A stretch of DNA of 64,000 nucleotides from Streptomyces dioscori (GTDB lineage: Bacteria; Actinomycetota; Actinomycetes; Streptomycetales; Streptomycetaceae). This document shows positions 41,680 through 51,242 of this stretch, piece by piece (position 1 is the first letter of the stretch; each line of letters starts with the position of its first letter). The stretch spans positions 62,001 to 126,000 of the forward strand of contig NZ_KZ679039.1 of NCBI RefSeq assembly GCF_003024195.1. Direction: 5' to 3'. Below the pieces are notes generated by a model. The model did not search any database. It was not told the DNA's origin and saw only the letters and a list, made by a program, of their open reading frames with translations. Made by a program: the position numbers and the translations under genes.

Positions 41680-42357
41680 CTACGCGCCCTCGACCTGCGG
41701 AGCAGTCTGCAGCTCGTCGGCGTGCTCGCCCGTCACCAGGTACACCACACGGTTCGCCACCGACACCGCGTGGTCCGCGAAACGCTCGTAGTAGCGGCCC
41801 AGCAGCGTCACGTCCACGGCGGTCTCGATGCCGTGCTTCCAGCGGTCGTCCAGGAGGTGCTGGAAGAGCGTGCGGTGGAGGAGGTCCATCGCGTCGTCGT
41901 CCTGCTCCAGCTGGAGGGCGAGGTCGACGTCCTTGGTGATGATGACCTCGGCCGCCTTCGCCATCAGCCGCTGCGCGAGCTGGCCCATCTCCAGGATCGT
42001 GGCGTGCAGGTCCTGCGGAATGGCACGGTCCGGGAAGCGCAGCCGCGCCAGCTTCGCCACGTGCTGGGCGAGGTCGCCGGAGCGCTCCAGGTCGGCCGAC
42101 ATACGGAGCGAGGTGACGACGATCCGCAGGTCCGTGGCCACGGGCTGCTGCCGGGCCAGCAGGGTTATCGCCCGTGCCTCAAGGTCGTGCTGGAGATCGT
42201 CGACCTTCTGGTCGGCCGCGATCACGCTCTCCGCCAGCTTCAGATCGGAGTCGAGGATCGCCGTGGTGGCGCGACCGATGGCCGAGCCGACGAGGCGGGC
42301 CATCTCGACCAGGCCCTCGCCGATCGAGTCAAGTTCCTCGTGGTACGCGTCCCGCAT
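41680..42357 (-). CDS. phoU: Phosphate transport regulator PhoU
   Basis: 225 residues forming the PhoU six-helix fold, with two repeats (VEMARLVGSAIGRATTAI; MGQLAQRLMAKAAEVIIT) and metal-binding acidic clusters. PhoU damps PhoR/PhoP signalling when phosphate is plentiful. It is divergent from phoR across a gap carrying 11-nt PHO-box units. ATG 42357 is the conserved start (MRDAYHEELDSIGEGL). Confidence 0.93.
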   Translation of the reverse strand: MRDAYHEELDSIGEGLVEMARLVGSAIGRATTAILDSDLKLAESVIAADQKVDDLQHDLEARAITLLARQQPVATDLRIVVTSLRMSADLERSGDLAQHVAKLARLRFPDRAIPQDLHATILEMGQLAQRLMAKAAEVIITKDVDLALQLEQDDDAMDLLHRTLFQHLLDDRWKHGIETAVDVTLLGRYYERFADHAVSVANRVVYLVTGEHADELQTAPQVEGA

Positions 42358-42388
42358 CTGGATGTCCCTTTCCTACGTCTGCTTCGGA

Positions 42389-42410
42389 GGTTCACTGGGG
42401 CTCGTGAACC
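42389..42410. promoter_or_regulatory. GGTTCAC-N8-GTGAACC palindrome near phoU
   Basis: A 7-bp inverted repeat of the PHO-box core heptamer lies 32-53 bases before the phoU start. The heptamers face each other instead of being in 11-nt direct register, so it may be a variant PhoP site or a fortuitous pair. Confidence 0.4.
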
Positions 42411-42453
42411 CCACGTTCCCACGCTCCGGCCTGAACGCGTCGGTTTACGTCCC

Positions 42454-42497
42454 CTCAAATGAACCATCACCGGCACCCAGGTGAATTCTGGGCGACG
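42454..42497 (-). promoter_or_regulatory. PHO-box array, phoU-proximal copy
   Basis: On the minus strand four 11-nt units follow each other: CGTCGCCCAGA, ATTCACCTGGG, TGCCGGTGATG, GTTCATTTGAG. The GTTCACC-like heptamers at the start of the 11-mers fit the Streptomyces PhoP direct-repeat consensus. It is a diverged duplicate of the array at 42540-42583, 86 bp away. Confidence 0.65.
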
Positions 42498-42539
42498 TCA
42501 CCTCTTCCCGCAGGTGGGAAGGGTGCGCGGCCCGGTCGT

Positions 42540-42583
42540 AAGAAGTGAACCAGCAGGGTCTCCAGGGTGAACTCTGGGCGACG
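42540..42583 (-). promoter_or_regulatory. PHO-box array between phoU and phoR
   Basis: On the minus strand the units are CGTCGCCCAGA, GTTCACCCTGG, AGACCCTGCTG, GTTCACTTCTT, in perfect 11-nt register. Two match the PhoP consensus GTTCACC. PhoP binding in the phoU-phoRP gap is established in S. coelicolor, where it activates both directions. The last unit ends about 28 bp before the phoR -35 region. Confidence 0.75.
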
Positions 42584-42645
42584 AGTGTTCGAGTCCACCC
42601 TCGGACCGCTGTGACCGGGGCGTACGGCGTGCCTAACCTGGAGCC

Positions 42646-43923
42646 ATGGACGTGAACGCGGCTGTCGCCGCAGCGGCAGCGATCGCCGGTGTACTCACCG
42701 GTGCCATCGCCGTGCTGGCGTTCCGCTGGAGTGAGCGGGAACAGAAACGCCCCACCCGCACCTCTCTGCACACCGACCCGGTCCTGCCACCGGGCGTCGA
42801 CACGGTTCTGTCCGTGCTCCGCTCCTCCGCCGTCGTGCTCGACGAGTCCGACGCCGTGGTCAAGGCCAGCTCGGCCGCGTACGCCCTCGGTCTCGTGCGT
42901 GGCGGGAAACTGGCCGTCGAGCCGATGATCCTGATGGCCCGCGACACCCGCAGGGACGGCGAGATACGCCAGGTCGAACTGGACCTGCCCCGGCGCGGCA
43001 CCGGCCGGGGCGAGGCACTCGCCGTGTCCGCCCGGGTAGCGCCGCTCGGCTCCCGGCTCGTCCTGCTCCTGGTCGAGGACCTCACCGAGGCCCGCCGCAT
43101 CGAAGCCGTACGACGTGACTTCGTGGCCAATGTCAGCCACGAGCTCAAGACCCCGGTCGGCGCGCTCTCCCTCCTCTCCGAGGCCGTCATGGGCGCCTCG
43201 GAGGAACCGGAGGCCGTGGAGCGCTTCGCCGGACGCATGCAGATAGAGGCGACCCGCCTCACCAACCTCGTCCAGGAACTCATCGACCTCTCCCGGGTCC
43301 AGAACGACGACCCGCTGGAGGACGCCGAGCCGGTCCGCGTCGACGAGCTGGTCGCCGAGGCGATCGACCGCTGCCGCCACCAGGCCGGCACCAAGCAGAT
43401 CACCATGGCCGCCGGCGGCACCGCCGACCTGCGTCTGTGGGGCAACCGCGGCCAGCTGGCCGCGGCCCTCGGCAACCTCGTGGAGAACGCCGTCAACTAC
43501 TCGCCCGCCCGCACCCGGGTCGGCATAGCCGCGCGCAGGGTGACCGCGCCCGGCGGAGACCTCATCGAGATCGCCGTGACCGACCAGGGCATCGGCATCT
43601 CCGAGAAGGACAAGGAGCGCGTCTTCGAGCGCTTCTACCGCGTCGACCCGGCCCGTTCCCGCGCAACCGGCGGTACGGGGCTCGGGCTCGCGATCGTCAA
43701 GCACGTGGCAGCCTCGCACAGCGGGGAGGTCACGGTGTGGAGCTCCGAGGGTCAGGGCTCCACCTTCACCCTGCGGCTGCCGGAGGCGGGCGCCGCCCGC
43801 GACCGCGCGAGCGGCGCCCAGATGCCCGGCCTCGACGAAGACGACGAGACCGGACAGACCGACGGGACGACCACCGTCTCATCCCCGTACGAACCCTTTT
43901 CTGCCCCGGAGGTCCACCCGTGA
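42646..43923 (+). CDS. phoR: Phosphate sensor histidine kinase PhoR (SenX3-like)
   Basis: 425 residues. One N-terminal transmembrane helix (about residues 3-26), a PAS-like sensor region, H-box DFVANVSHELKTPVG with phospho-His165, and an ATPase domain with N-box (LGNLVENAVNYS), G1 (VTDQGIGI) and G2 (GGTGLGLAIVKH). The tail is acidic and variable. TAACCT at 42634-42639 lies 6 nt before ATG 42646 with GTGACC 17 nt further up as -35, so the mRNA is probably leaderless. Stop overlaps phoP (GTGA). Confidence 0.93.
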   Translation: MDVNAAVAAAAAIAGVLTGAIAVLAFRWSEREQKRPTRTSLHTDPVLPPGVDTVLSVLRSSAVVLDESDAVVKASSAAYALGLVRGGKLAVEPMILMARDTRRDGEIRQVELDLPRRGTGRGEALAVSARVAPLGSRLVLLLVEDLTEARRIEAVRRDFVANVSHELKTPVGALSLLSEAVMGASEEPEAVERFAGRMQIEATRLTNLVQELIDLSRVQNDDPLEDAEPVRVDELVAEAIDRCRHQAGTKQITMAAGGTADLRLWGNRGQLAAALGNLVENAVNYSPARTRVGIAARRVTAPGGDLIEIAVTDQGIGISEKDKERVFERFYRVDPARSRATGGTGLGLAIVKHVAASHSGEVTVWSSEGQGSTFTLRLPEAGAARDRASGAQMPGLDEDDETGQTDGTTTVSSPYEPFSAPEVHP

Positions 43924-44600
43924 CCCGAGTGCTCGTCGTCGAGGACGAGGAGTCCTTCAGCGACGCTCTGTCCTACATGCTTCGCAAAGAGGGCTTCGAG
44001 GTCGCCATCGCGGCCACCGGGCCCGACGGTCTCGACGAGTTCGAGCGCAACGGCGCCGACCTCGTCCTGCTCGACCTGATGCTGCCCGGCCTGCCGGGCA
44101 CCGAGGTGTGCCGTCAGCTGCGCAGCCGTTCGAACGTTCCGGTGATCATGGTCACCGCCAAGGACAGTGAGATCGACAAGGTCGTGGGGCTCGAAATAGG
44201 AGCCGACGACTATGTGACCAAGCCCTTCTCGTCGCGGGAGCTGGTCGCCCGCATCCGGGCCGTCCTGCGCCGCCGCGGCGAGCCGGAGGAGGTCAGCGTG
44301 GCCGCCCTGGAGGCGGGCCCGGTGCGGATGGACGTCGACCGCCACGTGGTCACCGTCTCCGGCTCCAAGGTCGACCTCCCGCTCAAGGAGTTCGACCTCC
44401 TGGAGATGCTGCTGCGCAACGCGGGCCGCGTCCTGACGCGTATGCAGCTCATCGACCGGGTGTGGGGCGCCGACTACGTAGGGGACACCAAGACGCTGGA
44501 CGTCCACGTGAAGCGCCTGCGGGCGAAGATCGAGCCGGACCCCGGCGCGCCGCGCTACCTGGTGACGGTCCGCGGCCTCGGCTACAAGTTCGAGCCGTAG
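43920..44600 (+). CDS. phoP: Phosphate response regulator PhoP (RegX3-like)
   Basis: 226 residues: receiver domain with phospho-acceptor Asp52 (LLDLMLPG), acidic pocket VVEDEE and conserved Lys in TKPFSS. An OmpR-type winged helix follows (ALEAGPVRMDVDRHVV to the conserved end VRGLGYKFEP). GTG 43920 overlaps the phoR stop, so translation is coupled. PhoP binds PHO boxes to activate phosphate scavenging and repress nitrogen and secondary metabolism genes. A perfect hairpin follows. Confidence 0.95.
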   Translation: MTRVLVVEDEESFSDALSYMLRKEGFEVAIAATGPDGLDEFERNGADLVLLDLMLPGLPGTEVCRQLRSRSNVPVIMVTAKDSEIDKVVGLEIGADDYVTKPFSSRELVARIRAVLRRRGEPEEVSVAALEAGPVRMDVDRHVVTVSGSKVDLPLKEFDLLEMLLRNAGRVLTRMQLIDRVWGADYVGDTKTLDVHVKRLRAKIEPDPGAPRYLVTVRGLGYKFEP

Positions 44601-44641
44601 ACCGCACCGGACGGTACGTCCGCACACGACAGTAAGTACGG

Positions 44642-44680
44642 CGAAGGGCGGGACCCCCGGATGAGGGGTCCCGCCCTTCG
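44642..44680 (+). terminator. Hairpin terminator of phoR-phoP
   Basis: A perfect 16-bp stem (44642-44657 with 44665-44680), 7-nt loop, 41 bases after the phoP stop. Confidence 0.85.
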
Positions 44681-44765
44681 TCATGCGTCTTGCGGTACGC
44701 GATACGCGTACATCATGCGTACGTACGGGACCTGCCCGTACCGGAGAACGGTGGCTGTGAGCCGC

Positions 44766-45470
44766 TCAGTGGCCCGCTGCGGACTCCGAGGCATCCGCGC
44801 TGGCCGAGGCCGCGTCGGTGGCCTGCGTGCCCGCCTCGCCCGTCTCCTCGGTCTCCTCGGTCTCACCGGCCGCGGATCCGGAGGGCGACGGCGACCCGGT
44901 GGCCGTACCGGACTCCGACTCCGCCGCGGAGGGCTCGGTGCTCGGCGCCGCCGCGGCCTCGCTCGGGCCCCATTCGGCGTAGTAGCCGTGGCCGGGTACG
45001 ACGAACGCTTCCAGCTTCACGTCGCCGGTCTTGCTGAAGGTGAAGGTGACCGGCTGCGCGTCACCGTCCGCGAACGCCTCGCGGCTGCTCTCCAGTACGG
45101 CGGAGGCGTTGCCCTTGCCGCCGAGGATCAGCGAGCCGCCGGCCGGGACGGTCAGCTTGCCCGAGCCCTTGGCGGGCTTGAGCTCCGCGGCCTGCCCGAT
45201 GCCCTCGACCTTGACGGACTCCAGGGTCTGGGCGGTGTCGCCGCTGTTGAACAGGGTGGCGGAGACCGCGGCAGGGCCCGTCGACTCCAGCTCGGCCTGG
45301 GTGATGACGACGGCGTTCTGGATCTTGATCTGGCCGACGGTGACGGCCGCGTTGTCCGGCTTGATCTCCAGCGTCTGGGCCTTGTTGCCGGCACCGCACG
45401 CGGCGAGCGAGGCGATCGAGAACGCGATGGCGGCGGCGGCGAGGCTGCCGCGTCGAAGGCTGCTGCTCAC
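44766..45470 (-). CDS. Secreted lipoprotein
   Basis: 234 residues. Lipobox SLAAC with Cys25 after a basic/hydrophobic signal. The mature ~150-residue domain (IKIQNAVVITQAELESTGPA... LFNSGDTAQTLESVKVEG) is a beta-sandwich-like fold resembling DUF461-type secreted proteins. A Ser/Thr/Glu/Ala low-complexity tail of ~70 residues ends the protein. GTG start with AGGAG upstream. Convergent with phoP. Role unknown. Confidence 0.8.
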   Translation of the reverse strand: MSSSLRRGSLAAAAIAFSIASLAACGAGNKAQTLEIKPDNAAVTVGQIKIQNAVVITQAELESTGPAAVSATLFNSGDTAQTLESVKVEGIGQAAELKPAKGSGKLTVPAGGSLILGGKGNASAVLESSREAFADGDAQPVTFTFSKTGDVKLEAFVVPGHGYYAEWGPSEAAAAPSTEPSAAESESGTATGSPSPSGSAAGETEETEETGEAGTQATDAASASADASESAAGH

Positions 45471-45810
45471 GGCGGCGGCAACTCCTAGAACGTGGGCGGA
45501 TCAGGGCAGCTCGTCTGTAAAGCCGCCCTAAGGGTCGGTCAGCGGCCTCAGGTTACCGAGCCGTTCCCGCGCCGCCGCACCCGACCCGCCCCTACGGCTC
45601 CCCGACCGCGACCGTTCGCCGCTTCTCCATGCCGCGACTCTCCCGTCCGGCTCTCACGTCACCCGGTGTACTTGCGTGCTGCATGGACTCATCTGCCACG
45701 CACTCGTCCGTCTTTCGTCCGTCTTTCACATAAGAACCCTTGCTAAGCCACCGACAAGCCTCCGGGGCGGCCTTGCGGATTTCCCGTAAGGAATGCGTGG
45801 CGGCCCGGGA

Positions 45811-45894
45811 AATTGATCTTCGGTCGATCTTCTGCCGATCTCCGACTCGATCTCGGACCGATCCGATGCCGATCTCCGGCCCGCGTGATCAATT
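45811..45894. repeat. CGATCT repeat cluster bounded by an inverted repeat
   Basis: AATTGATC (45811-45818) and GATCAATT (45887-45894) bracket six CGATC-containing units (GATCTTCGG, CGATCTTCTG, CGATCTCC...). The lipoprotein-carD gap (45471-46193) has no other recognisable feature besides the carD ribosome site. The flanking CCGG bases extend the symmetry with a small bulge. Confidence 0.5.
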
Positions 45895-46151
45895 CCGGAT
45901 TCGTCTCGTACGTGACTCCGCAGGCCGAACGGAGTAGCGGAAGATGGGCCCCCGGAACCCGACAAATCTGGACGATCAGGCACGTGGGCGGGGATCGGGG
46001 GTGTTGTAACGTGCGCGTTTCTCCTCGCCGGGAGAGCCGCTCCGACCTGCGAATACCGTCGCCCGCGACCCCTCCGCAGCACGTTCATGTTGGGATTGTC
46101 AAGCCCCGAGATATGCCCTGACCTGCGAAAACGCCATTCAGAACACGCGGT

Positions 46152-46179
46152 TTCCGTGTTACCCTGGATAGCCACGGAA
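46152..46179. promoter_or_regulatory. Inverted repeat in the carD leader
   Basis: TTCCGTG (46152-46158) and CACGGAA (46173-46179) form a 7-bp inverted repeat around TTACCCTGGATAGC, ending 14 bases before the carD ATG and covering the ribosome site. It could be an operator or a 5'-UTR stem. Confidence 0.4.
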
Positions 46180-46193
46180 GGGGTACCTGTCAC

Positions 46194-46676
46194 ATGACGT
46201 TCAAGGTTGGCGACACCGTGGTCTATCCCCATCACGGGGCCGCGCTGATCGAGGCTATCGAAACTCGCCAGATCAAAGGCGTGGACAAGACCTACTTGGT
46301 GCTGAAGGTCGCCCAGGGCGACCTGACAGTGCGTGTGCCAGCGGACAATGCGGAGTTCGTCGGCGTACGTGATGTGGTCGGTCAGGACGGGCTGGACCGG
46401 GTCTTCGAGGTACTGCGCGCGCCGTACGCCGAGGAGCCCACCAACTGGTCCCGTCGTTACAAGGCAAATCTTGAGAAGCTCGCCTCCGGCGATGTCATCA
46501 AGGTGGCGGAGGTAGTCCGTGACCTGTGGCGTCGTGAGCGTGAGCGTGGACTCTCCGCCGGCGAGAAGCGCATGCTCGCCAAGGCCCGCCAGATCCTGGT
46601 GAGCGAGCTCGCCCTCGCGGAGAACACGAACGAGGACAAGGCCGAGGCCCTGCTCGACGAGGTCCTCGCGTCCTGA
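46194..46676 (+). CDS. carD: RNA polymerase-binding transcription factor CarD
   Basis: 160 residues, the exact CarD length. The N-terminal Tudor-like RNAP-interaction domain ([15 protein letters not shown]) joins a helical C-terminal domain that inserts at the transcription bubble ([20 protein letters not shown]). CarD stabilises open promoter complexes and sets rRNA output. A GGAAGGGG site precedes the ATG. An inverted repeat TTCCGTG/CACGGAA overlaps that site. Confidence 0.95.
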   Translation: MTFKVGDTVVYPHHGAALIEAIETRQIKGVDKTYLVLKVAQGDLTVRVPADNAEFVGVRDVVGQDGLDRVFEVLRAPYAEEPTNWSRRYKANLEKLASGDVIKVAEVVRDLWRRERERGLSAGEKRMLAKARQILVSELALAENTNEDKAEALLDEVLAS

Positions 46677-47058
46677 CGCCCGTCGCGCTCTGATCGCTTT
46701 CTGACCAGAGGCGAAACGAGCGGTTCGGCGCAATGAAATGCCGCGGTGCCCGATGACGTATTCACTGTCGCCGGGCGCTGCGGCATGTTCGTACCCGGGC
46801 CTGATTCCACCCGGGGCATGTCCATACCGCATGTCCGTACCGGGAAACCGTGCACACACACTGTGCACACCGTGCACTCGGACGGCCCTCGAAATTCAGG
46901 GATCCGATACTCGGAGTGCCGGGCCCGGACAGCTGGCTCGACCATCTTCACGGAAGGGTCCGGTCAGAGCGTCGCGCCCGGCACTCCCCCAGCCCGTCGG
47001 CCGGGGTACGCCCAGGCCATACCCACGTCGGCCGAGCATACAAACCTGACAGGAACCG
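46677..47058. other. carD-ispD intergenic region
   Basis: 382 bp without a supported gene. It holds GTGCAC iterations (46852-46876) and near-repeats of CATGTCC(G/A)TACCG (46817-46840). The ispD ribosome site (AGGAACCG) lies at its end. Confidence 0.4.
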
Positions 47059-47811
47059 ATGTCTGACGATTCGCGCCCCACGCCTCCCGGGGCCCGTACC
47101 GCGGCCGTGATTCCGGCCGCAGGCCGAGGCGTGCGCCTCGGCCCGGGCGCTCCCAAAGCGCTTCGCGCGCTGAACGGGACCCCCATGCTGATCCACGCGG
47201 TCCGGGCCATGGCCGCGTCGCGTGCCGTCTCCCTGGTCGTCGTCGTGGCGCCGCCCGACGGGGCCGCGGAGGTCAAGACGCTGCTCGACTCGCACGCACT
47301 GCCCGAGCGGACCGAGTTCCACGTCGTACCCGGGGGCGACAGCCGCCAGGACTCCGTACGGCTCGGGCTCGAAGCGCTGCCCCCGGGCATCGACATCGTG
47401 CTCGTCCACGACGCGGCCCGTCCGCTCGTCCCCGTCGACACGGTCGACGGCGTCATCGAGGCGGTACGCGACGGGGCGCCGGCCGTCGTCCCCGCGCTGC
47501 CGCTCACGGACACCGTCAAGCAGGTCGAGCCCGCGGGGACGGCCGGGGAGCCCGAGCCCGTGGTCGCCACCCCGGACCGGGCGCGACTGCGTGCCGTCCA
47601 GACCCCGCAGGGCTTCGACCGCGACACCCTCGTACGGGCCCACGCGACGGTCACGGACGACGTCACCGACGACGCGAGCATGGTCGAGCAGCTCGGACTG
47701 CGGGTCGTGGTCGTGCCCGGCCACGAGGAGGCGTTCAAGGTGACGCGCCCGCTGGATCTGATCCTCGCCGAGGCGGTTCTGACGCGGCGGAGGCTGAACG
47801 ATGGCTTCTGA
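47059..47811 (+). CDS. ispD: 2-C-methyl-D-erythritol 4-phosphate cytidylyltransferase
   Basis: 250 residues. [10 protein letters not shown] is the nucleotide-binding loop and [10 protein letters not shown] and VHDAARPLV are conserved catalytic motifs. IspD makes CDP-ME in the MEP isoprenoid pathway. It overlaps ispF by 11 bases, so the two are translationally coupled. AGGAACCG precedes the ATG. The protein has ~15 extra N-terminal residues. Confidence 0.95.
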   Translation: MSDDSRPTPPGARTAAVIPAAGRGVRLGPGAPKALRALNGTPMLIHAVRAMAASRAVSLVVVVAPPDGAAEVKTLLDSHALPERTEFHVVPGGDSRQDSVRLGLEALPPGIDIVLVHDAARPLVPVDTVDGVIEAVRDGAPAVVPALPLTDTVKQVEPAGTAGEPEPVVATPDRARLRAVQTPQGFDRDTLVRAHATVTDDVTDDASMVEQLGLRVVVVPGHEEAFKVTRPLDLILAEAVLTRRRLNDGF

Positions 47812-48331
47812 GACGTCTCCGGTGCCGCCGGTTTCGCCGGTGCCCGCCGCACCTCTGCTGCCGCAGGTCGGGATCGGTACCGACATCCACGCCTTCGAAG
47901 AGGGCCGTGAGCTGTGGTGCGCCGGCCTGCTGTGGGAGGGCGAGGGGCCCGGTCTCGCGGGCCACTCCGACGCGGACGTCGTCGCGCACGCCGCGTGCAA
48001 CGCGCTGTTCTCCGCGGCGGGGCTCGGGGATCTGGGGCAGCACTTCGGTACGGGGCGGCCCGAGTGGTCCGGGGCGTCCGGGGTGACGCTGCTGACGGAA
48101 GCGGCGCGGATCGTTCGGGCGGCGGGGTTCACGATCGGCAACGTCGCAGTGCAGGTCGTCGGCCCCCGCCCGAAGATCGGTAAGCGCCGGGACGAGGCGC
48201 AGGCGGTTCTCTCCGCGGCGGTGGGGGCGCCGGTGTCGGTGTCCGGCGCCACGACCGACGGGCTCGGGTTCGCCGGGCGCGACGAGGGGCTCATGGCGGT
48301 GGCTACGGCGTTGGTGGCACGGGTGGGTTGA
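47801..48331 (+). CDS. ispF: 2-C-methyl-D-erythritol 2,4-cyclodiphosphate synthase
   Basis: 176 residues. GIGTDIHAF and [11 protein letters not shown] carry the zinc ligands, and [11 protein letters not shown] is the nucleotide-binding end. It cyclises CDP-ME-2P to MEcPP in the MEP pathway. The N-terminal ~22 residues are a Pro/Val extension. A very long perfect palindrome follows the gene. Confidence 0.95.
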   Translation: MASETSPVPPVSPVPAAPLLPQVGIGTDIHAFEEGRELWCAGLLWEGEGPGLAGHSDADVVAHAACNALFSAAGLGDLGQHFGTGRPEWSGASGVTLLTEAARIVRAAGFTIGNVAVQVVGPRPKIGKRRDEAQAVLSAAVGAPVSVSGATTDGLGFAGRDEGLMAVATALVARVG

Positions 48332-48404
48332 CGCGCTTTTCCTCGCCCCCGCCGCCCCTACCCGTCCCGTCACTGCATGGGGGCTGCGCCCCCTCGCCCC
48401 CTTT

Positions 48405-48462
48405 GTCCTCAAACGCCGGACGGGCTGAAAGATGTCTTTCAGCCCGTCCGGCGTTTGAGGAC
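48405..48462. terminator. Perfect 28-bp palindrome, repeat family B pair
   Basis: Arms 48405-48432 and 48435-48462 are exact complements separated by only two bases. Each arm is the TTCAGCCCGTCCGGCGTTTG-type family B repeat in inverted orientation. Position 73 bases after ispF suggests transcription termination. Confidence 0.8.
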
Positions 48463-48592
48463 CGGGGGTTCGGGCGCAGCGCCCCGAGGAAAACGTCCAT
48501 GACGTCATCGACGCGGCACAGATGTCACGAATACGTGTCCCATGCGGGATAAGGGTCGCGGGGCACGGGTCACCGCCCACTACCCTGGTGGG

Positions 48593-49993
48593 GTGACTAT
48601 TCGCCTGTACGACACCAGCGCCCGGCAGATTCGCGACTTCACCCCGATCACACCGGGTTGTGTCTCGATCTACCTGTGTGGCGCCACGGTGCAGGCGGCC
48701 CCGCACATCGGCCACATCCGCTCGGGCCTCAACTTCGACATCATGCGCCGCTGGTTCGAGTACCGCGGCTACGACGTCACGTTCGTCCGCAACGTGACGG
48801 ACATCGACGACAAGATCATCAAGAAGTCCGCGGAGCAGGACAGGCCCTGGTGGGCGATCGGCTACGAGAACGAGCGCGCCTTCAACGACGGCTACACGGC
48901 ACTCGGCTGCCTCCCGCCCACGTACGAGCCGCGCGCCACCGGTCACATCACCGAGATGGTCGAGATGATGCGCGGGCTGATCGAGCGCGGTCACGCGTAC
49001 GAGGCCGACGGGAACGTGTACTTCGACGTACGGTCCCTGCCCGGCTACCTCTCCCTCTCCAACCAGGACCTGGACGAGCTGCGCCAGCCCTCCGAGGACG
49101 GCGAGACCGGCAAACGGGACCTGCGGGACTTCGCCATGTGGAAGGCCGTCAAGCCCGGCGAGCCGTCCTGGGAGACGCCCTGGGGCCGCGGCAGGCCCGG
49201 CTGGCACCTGGAGTGCAGCGCGATGGCGCACAAGTACCTGGGCGCCGCCTTCGACATCCACGGCGGCGGCATCGACCTGATCTTCCCGCACCACGAGAAC
49301 GAGATCGCCCAGGCCGTCGGCTTCGGCGACGAGTTCGCGCACTACTGGGTGCACAACTCATGGGTGACCATGAGCGGCGAGAAGATGTCGAAGTCGCTCG
49401 GCAACAGCGTGCTCGTGAGTGAGATGGTCAAGGCGTGGCGGCCCATCGTGCTCCGTTACTACCTGGGCACTCCGCACTACCGCTCCACCATCGAGTACAG
49501 CGAAGAGGCACTGCGCGAGGCCGAGTCGGCGTTCGCCCGGATCGAGGGCTTCGTGCAGCGCGTGGTGGAGAAGGCCGGGGGAGCGGTCGAGCCCGCGGCC
49601 GAGGTGCCGCCGGCGTTCGCCGAGGCGATGGACGACGACCTGGGGGTCCCGCAGGCCCTCGCCGTCGTGCACACCACGGTCCGCCAGGGGAACTCCGCGC
49701 TGGCCGCCGACGACAAGGAAGCGGCCGTCGCCCGGCTCGCCGAGGTCAGGGCCATGCTCGCGGTCCTCGGCCTCGACCCGCTCGACCCGCACTGGGCGGG
49801 CGAGAGCGACCGCGGCGAGGACCTCCACGGAGTCGTCGACACGCTCGTACGACTGGTGCTGCAGCAGCGCGAGTCCGCCCGCGTCCGCAAGGACTGGGCC
49901 ACCGCCGACGCCATCCGCGACCAGCTCAACCAGTCCGGGCTGGTCATCGAGGACGGCCCCCAGGGACCGCGCTGGACCCTCGGCCCGCGCTGA
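48593..49993 (+). CDS. cysS: Cysteinyl-tRNA synthetase
   Basis: 466 residues, class I. HIGH motif as [13 protein letters not shown] (about residues 36-48) and KMSKS as [11 protein letters not shown]. Zinc ligands are in [15 protein letters not shown] and the following His/Glu. TACCCT at 48581-48586 lies 6 nt before GTG 48593, giving a leaderless mRNA and fixing the start at [12 protein letters not shown]. The frame is open further upstream but without conservation. Confidence 0.95.
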   Translation: MTIRLYDTSARQIRDFTPITPGCVSIYLCGATVQAAPHIGHIRSGLNFDIMRRWFEYRGYDVTFVRNVTDIDDKIIKKSAEQDRPWWAIGYENERAFNDGYTALGCLPPTYEPRATGHITEMVEMMRGLIERGHAYEADGNVYFDVRSLPGYLSLSNQDLDELRQPSEDGETGKRDLRDFAMWKAVKPGEPSWETPWGRGRPGWHLECSAMAHKYLGAAFDIHGGGIDLIFPHHENEIAQAVGFGDEFAHYWVHNSWVTMSGEKMSKSLGNSVLVSEMVKAWRPIVLRYYLGTPHYRSTIEYSEEALREAESAFARIEGFVQRVVEKAGGAVEPAAEVPPAFAEAMDDDLGVPQALAVVHTTVRQGNSALAADDKEAAVARLAEVRAMLAVLGLDPLDPHWAGESDRGEDLHGVVDTLVRLVLQQRESARVRKDWATADAIRDQLNQSGLVIEDGPQGPRWTLGPR

Positions 49994-50060
49994 CCATTTC
50001 TTGATCGATTGTGCCGTCCGGGTGTCCGGGCGGCACACTTGCATGGACGTACACCCGTAC

Positions 50061-50099
50061 GTCCGTCCGTACGTCTTCACTCCGTCCGTACGTCTTCAC
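50061..50099. repeat. 19-bp direct repeat before rlmB
   Basis: TCCGTCCGTACGTCTTCAC occurs back to back (50062-50080 and 50081-50099) in the cysS-rlmB gap, 16 bases before the rlmB start. It may mark a regulator site or a recent duplication of the leader. Confidence 0.7.
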
Positions 50100-50114
50100 A
50101 CAGACAGGTAGGTC

Positions 50115-51059
50115 ATGGCCGCTAACAACCGCCGCATGTCCGGCAAGAAGGGCGCGCAGGTCGGCAGTGGCGGCCAGCGACGCAGGGGCCTCGAAGGCAA
50201 GGGCCCCACCCCGCCCGCCGAGGCGCGCAAGGGCCACAAGAAGAACCGCATCGCCGGCGCCAAGGCCAAGCAGCTCGTGCGCAAGCCCTCGCCGCGCGGC
50301 GGCCGGGGCGGCAAGGGCACGTCCGAGATGGTCGTCGGCCGCAACTCCGTCGTCGAGGCGCTGCGCGAGGGCGTACCCGCGACGATGCTGTACGTCCAGC
50401 AGTTCATCGACAACGACGAGCGGGTGCGCGAGGCGCTGCAGCTCGCCGCGGACCGCGGTGGCATCCACCTCATGGAGGCCCCGCGCCCCGAGCTCGACCG
50501 CATGACCAACGGGCTCAACCACCAGGGACTCGTCCTCCAGGTCCCCCCGTACGAGTACGCGCACCCGGAGGACCTCGCCGCCGCCGCGTACGACCAGGGC
50601 GTGGACCCGCTGATCGTCGCCCTCGACGGGGTGACGGACCCGCGCAACCTCGGTGCCGTCGTCCGGTCCGTCTCCGCGTTCGGCGGCCACGGTGTGGTCG
50701 TGCCCGAGCGCCGTGCGGCGGGTATGACCGCCGGCGCCTGGAAGACGTCCGCCGGTGCGGCCGCTCGTACGCCCGTCGCCCGCGCGTCCAATCTGACGCG
50801 CGCCCTGGAGGCGTACAAGAAGGCCGGGCTCGTCGTGGTCGGGCTCGCCGCCGACGGTGAGGCCGAGGTCGGTGACCTGGAGGCCCTCGGCGGTCCCGTC
50901 GTCATCGTCGTCGGCAGCGAGGGGAAGGGGTTGTCCCGGCTCGTCGGGGAGACCTGTGACTTCCGTGTCCGGATTCCCATGCCGGGTGGGACGGAGTCGC
51001 TGAACGCGGGTGTGGCTGCGGGAGTTGTGCTGTACGAGGCCTCGCGGAAGCGGGGTTAG
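50115..51059 (+). CDS. rlmB: 23S rRNA 2'-O-ribose methyltransferase RlmB
   Basis: 314 residues. A basic, disordered N-terminal ~75 residues precedes the L30e-like RNA-binding domain ([20 protein letters not shown]) and a SPOUT catalytic domain: [28 protein letters not shown] and [21 protein letters not shown], which form the knot and SAM site. It methylates guanosine in domain V of 23S rRNA. Direct repeats lie upstream. Confidence 0.9.
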   Translation: MAANNRRMSGKKGAQVGSGGQRRRGLEGKGPTPPAEARKGHKKNRIAGAKAKQLVRKPSPRGGRGGKGTSEMVVGRNSVVEALREGVPATMLYVQQFIDNDERVREALQLAADRGGIHLMEAPRPELDRMTNGLNHQGLVLQVPPYEYAHPEDLAAAAYDQGVDPLIVALDGVTDPRNLGAVVRSVSAFGGHGVVVPERRAAGMTAGAWKTSAGAAARTPVARASNLTRALEAYKKAGLVVVGLAADGEAEVGDLEALGGPVVIVVGSEGKGLSRLVGETCDFRVRIPMPGGTESLNAGVAAGVVLYEASRKRG

Positions 51060-51242
51060 TCGGAGACTTGGCTGCCTCCGGGCAGTCGGTCGTCCGCAGG
51101 TGCGTGGGGGCTGGTCGCGCTCCGCGGCGGAGCCGCAGATGTCACAGCCCCGCGCCCCTTACGGGGCCCAGGTTGATCTTGACGGGGTCCGGACAGATCG
51201 GGCGAGTCAAAGCAGTGTCCTAAACACACGTCACTCGGTTAG

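Noticed and set aside
42389..42410. The phoU-proximal GGTTCAC/GTGAACC pair as a classical PHO box
   Set aside because: The heptamers are inverted, not in 11-nt direct repeat; kept only as a low-confidence site.
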